From: Phallusia fumigata
Taxonomy: Eukaryota > Chordata > Ascidiacea > Phlebobranchia > Ascidiidae
DNA: 32,773 bases
Assembly: GCA_008931825.1 (NCBI GenBank)
Contig: QXVZ01025228.1
Span: forward strand, 1 to 32,773
Direction of reading: 5' to 3'
Under the pieces are notes generated by a model that was given only the letters and a program-made list of their open reading frames with translations, searched no databases and was not told the origin of the DNA. This document shows, one piece after another, positions 32,710-32,773 of the stretch (positions are counted from its first letter, which is position 1; each line of letters starts with the position of its first letter). The position numbers were made by a program, and so were the translations under genes.

Positions 32710-32773
32710 CTAAAAGAATGGTGCATCCAGTTATTTTTAGGTATTAAGGAAGCCAAGTTGATGTTGTTTTGTA

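Overview
The window reads as nuclear DNA of a compact invertebrate-chordate genome, most likely an ascidian and probably Ciona savignyi. The reasons are short introns with clean GT/AG borders, secreted mosaic proteins built from phase-1 modules (ShKT, EGF, TSP1, TIL), a magnesium transporter close in sequence to vertebrate NIPA2, and five single-N joins. Each join is flanked by two copies of the same segment, some differing by a few percent, as expected when two very different haplotypes are merged. The species is inference; no marker here proves it.

All recognisable genes lie on the minus strand, head to tail. From high to low coordinate they are: (1) a mucin-like secreted protein, entering from the right edge and ending at 27441 (TIL domain, two Ser/Thr/Pro repeat exons, small globular C-terminal exons); (2) a complete nine-exon NIPA2-like Mg2+ transporter gene, 25818 to 18327, 430 residues; (3) a 4.9 kb gene-poor stretch, 13377-18326, with one putative inverted-repeat element; (4) a mosaic chymotrypsin-fold protein, 13376 to about 7149 (signal peptide, ShKT, EGF, calcium-type EGF, S1 peptidase, three TSP1); (5) a complete seven-exon gene, 5104 to 2204, for an unfamiliar secreted precursor with three dibasic furin-like sites and a C-terminal ShKT domain, 337 residues; (6) TSP1-coding exons from 1876 to 245 that leave through the left edge and have no visible first exon.

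Exon phases were followed by hand through every gene. They stay consistent only if one copy at each N join is removed, so the apparent tandem exon duplications at 8777-9225 and 11707-12088 and the frameshift in the mucin exon at 30360 are assembly effects, not biology. Mobile-element remains include a well-preserved hAT-type MITE in a NIPA2 intron (22201-22552, with an identical 8-bp target duplication).

The most unusual content is the secreted cluster at 0.2-13.4 kb: a protease that keeps its catalytic triad but lacks the usual activation features, followed by a ShKT precursor that may be nested in, or share exons with, a TSP1-rich transcription unit. No RNA gene or CRISPR array was seen. 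The sequence does not show what the cluster does.
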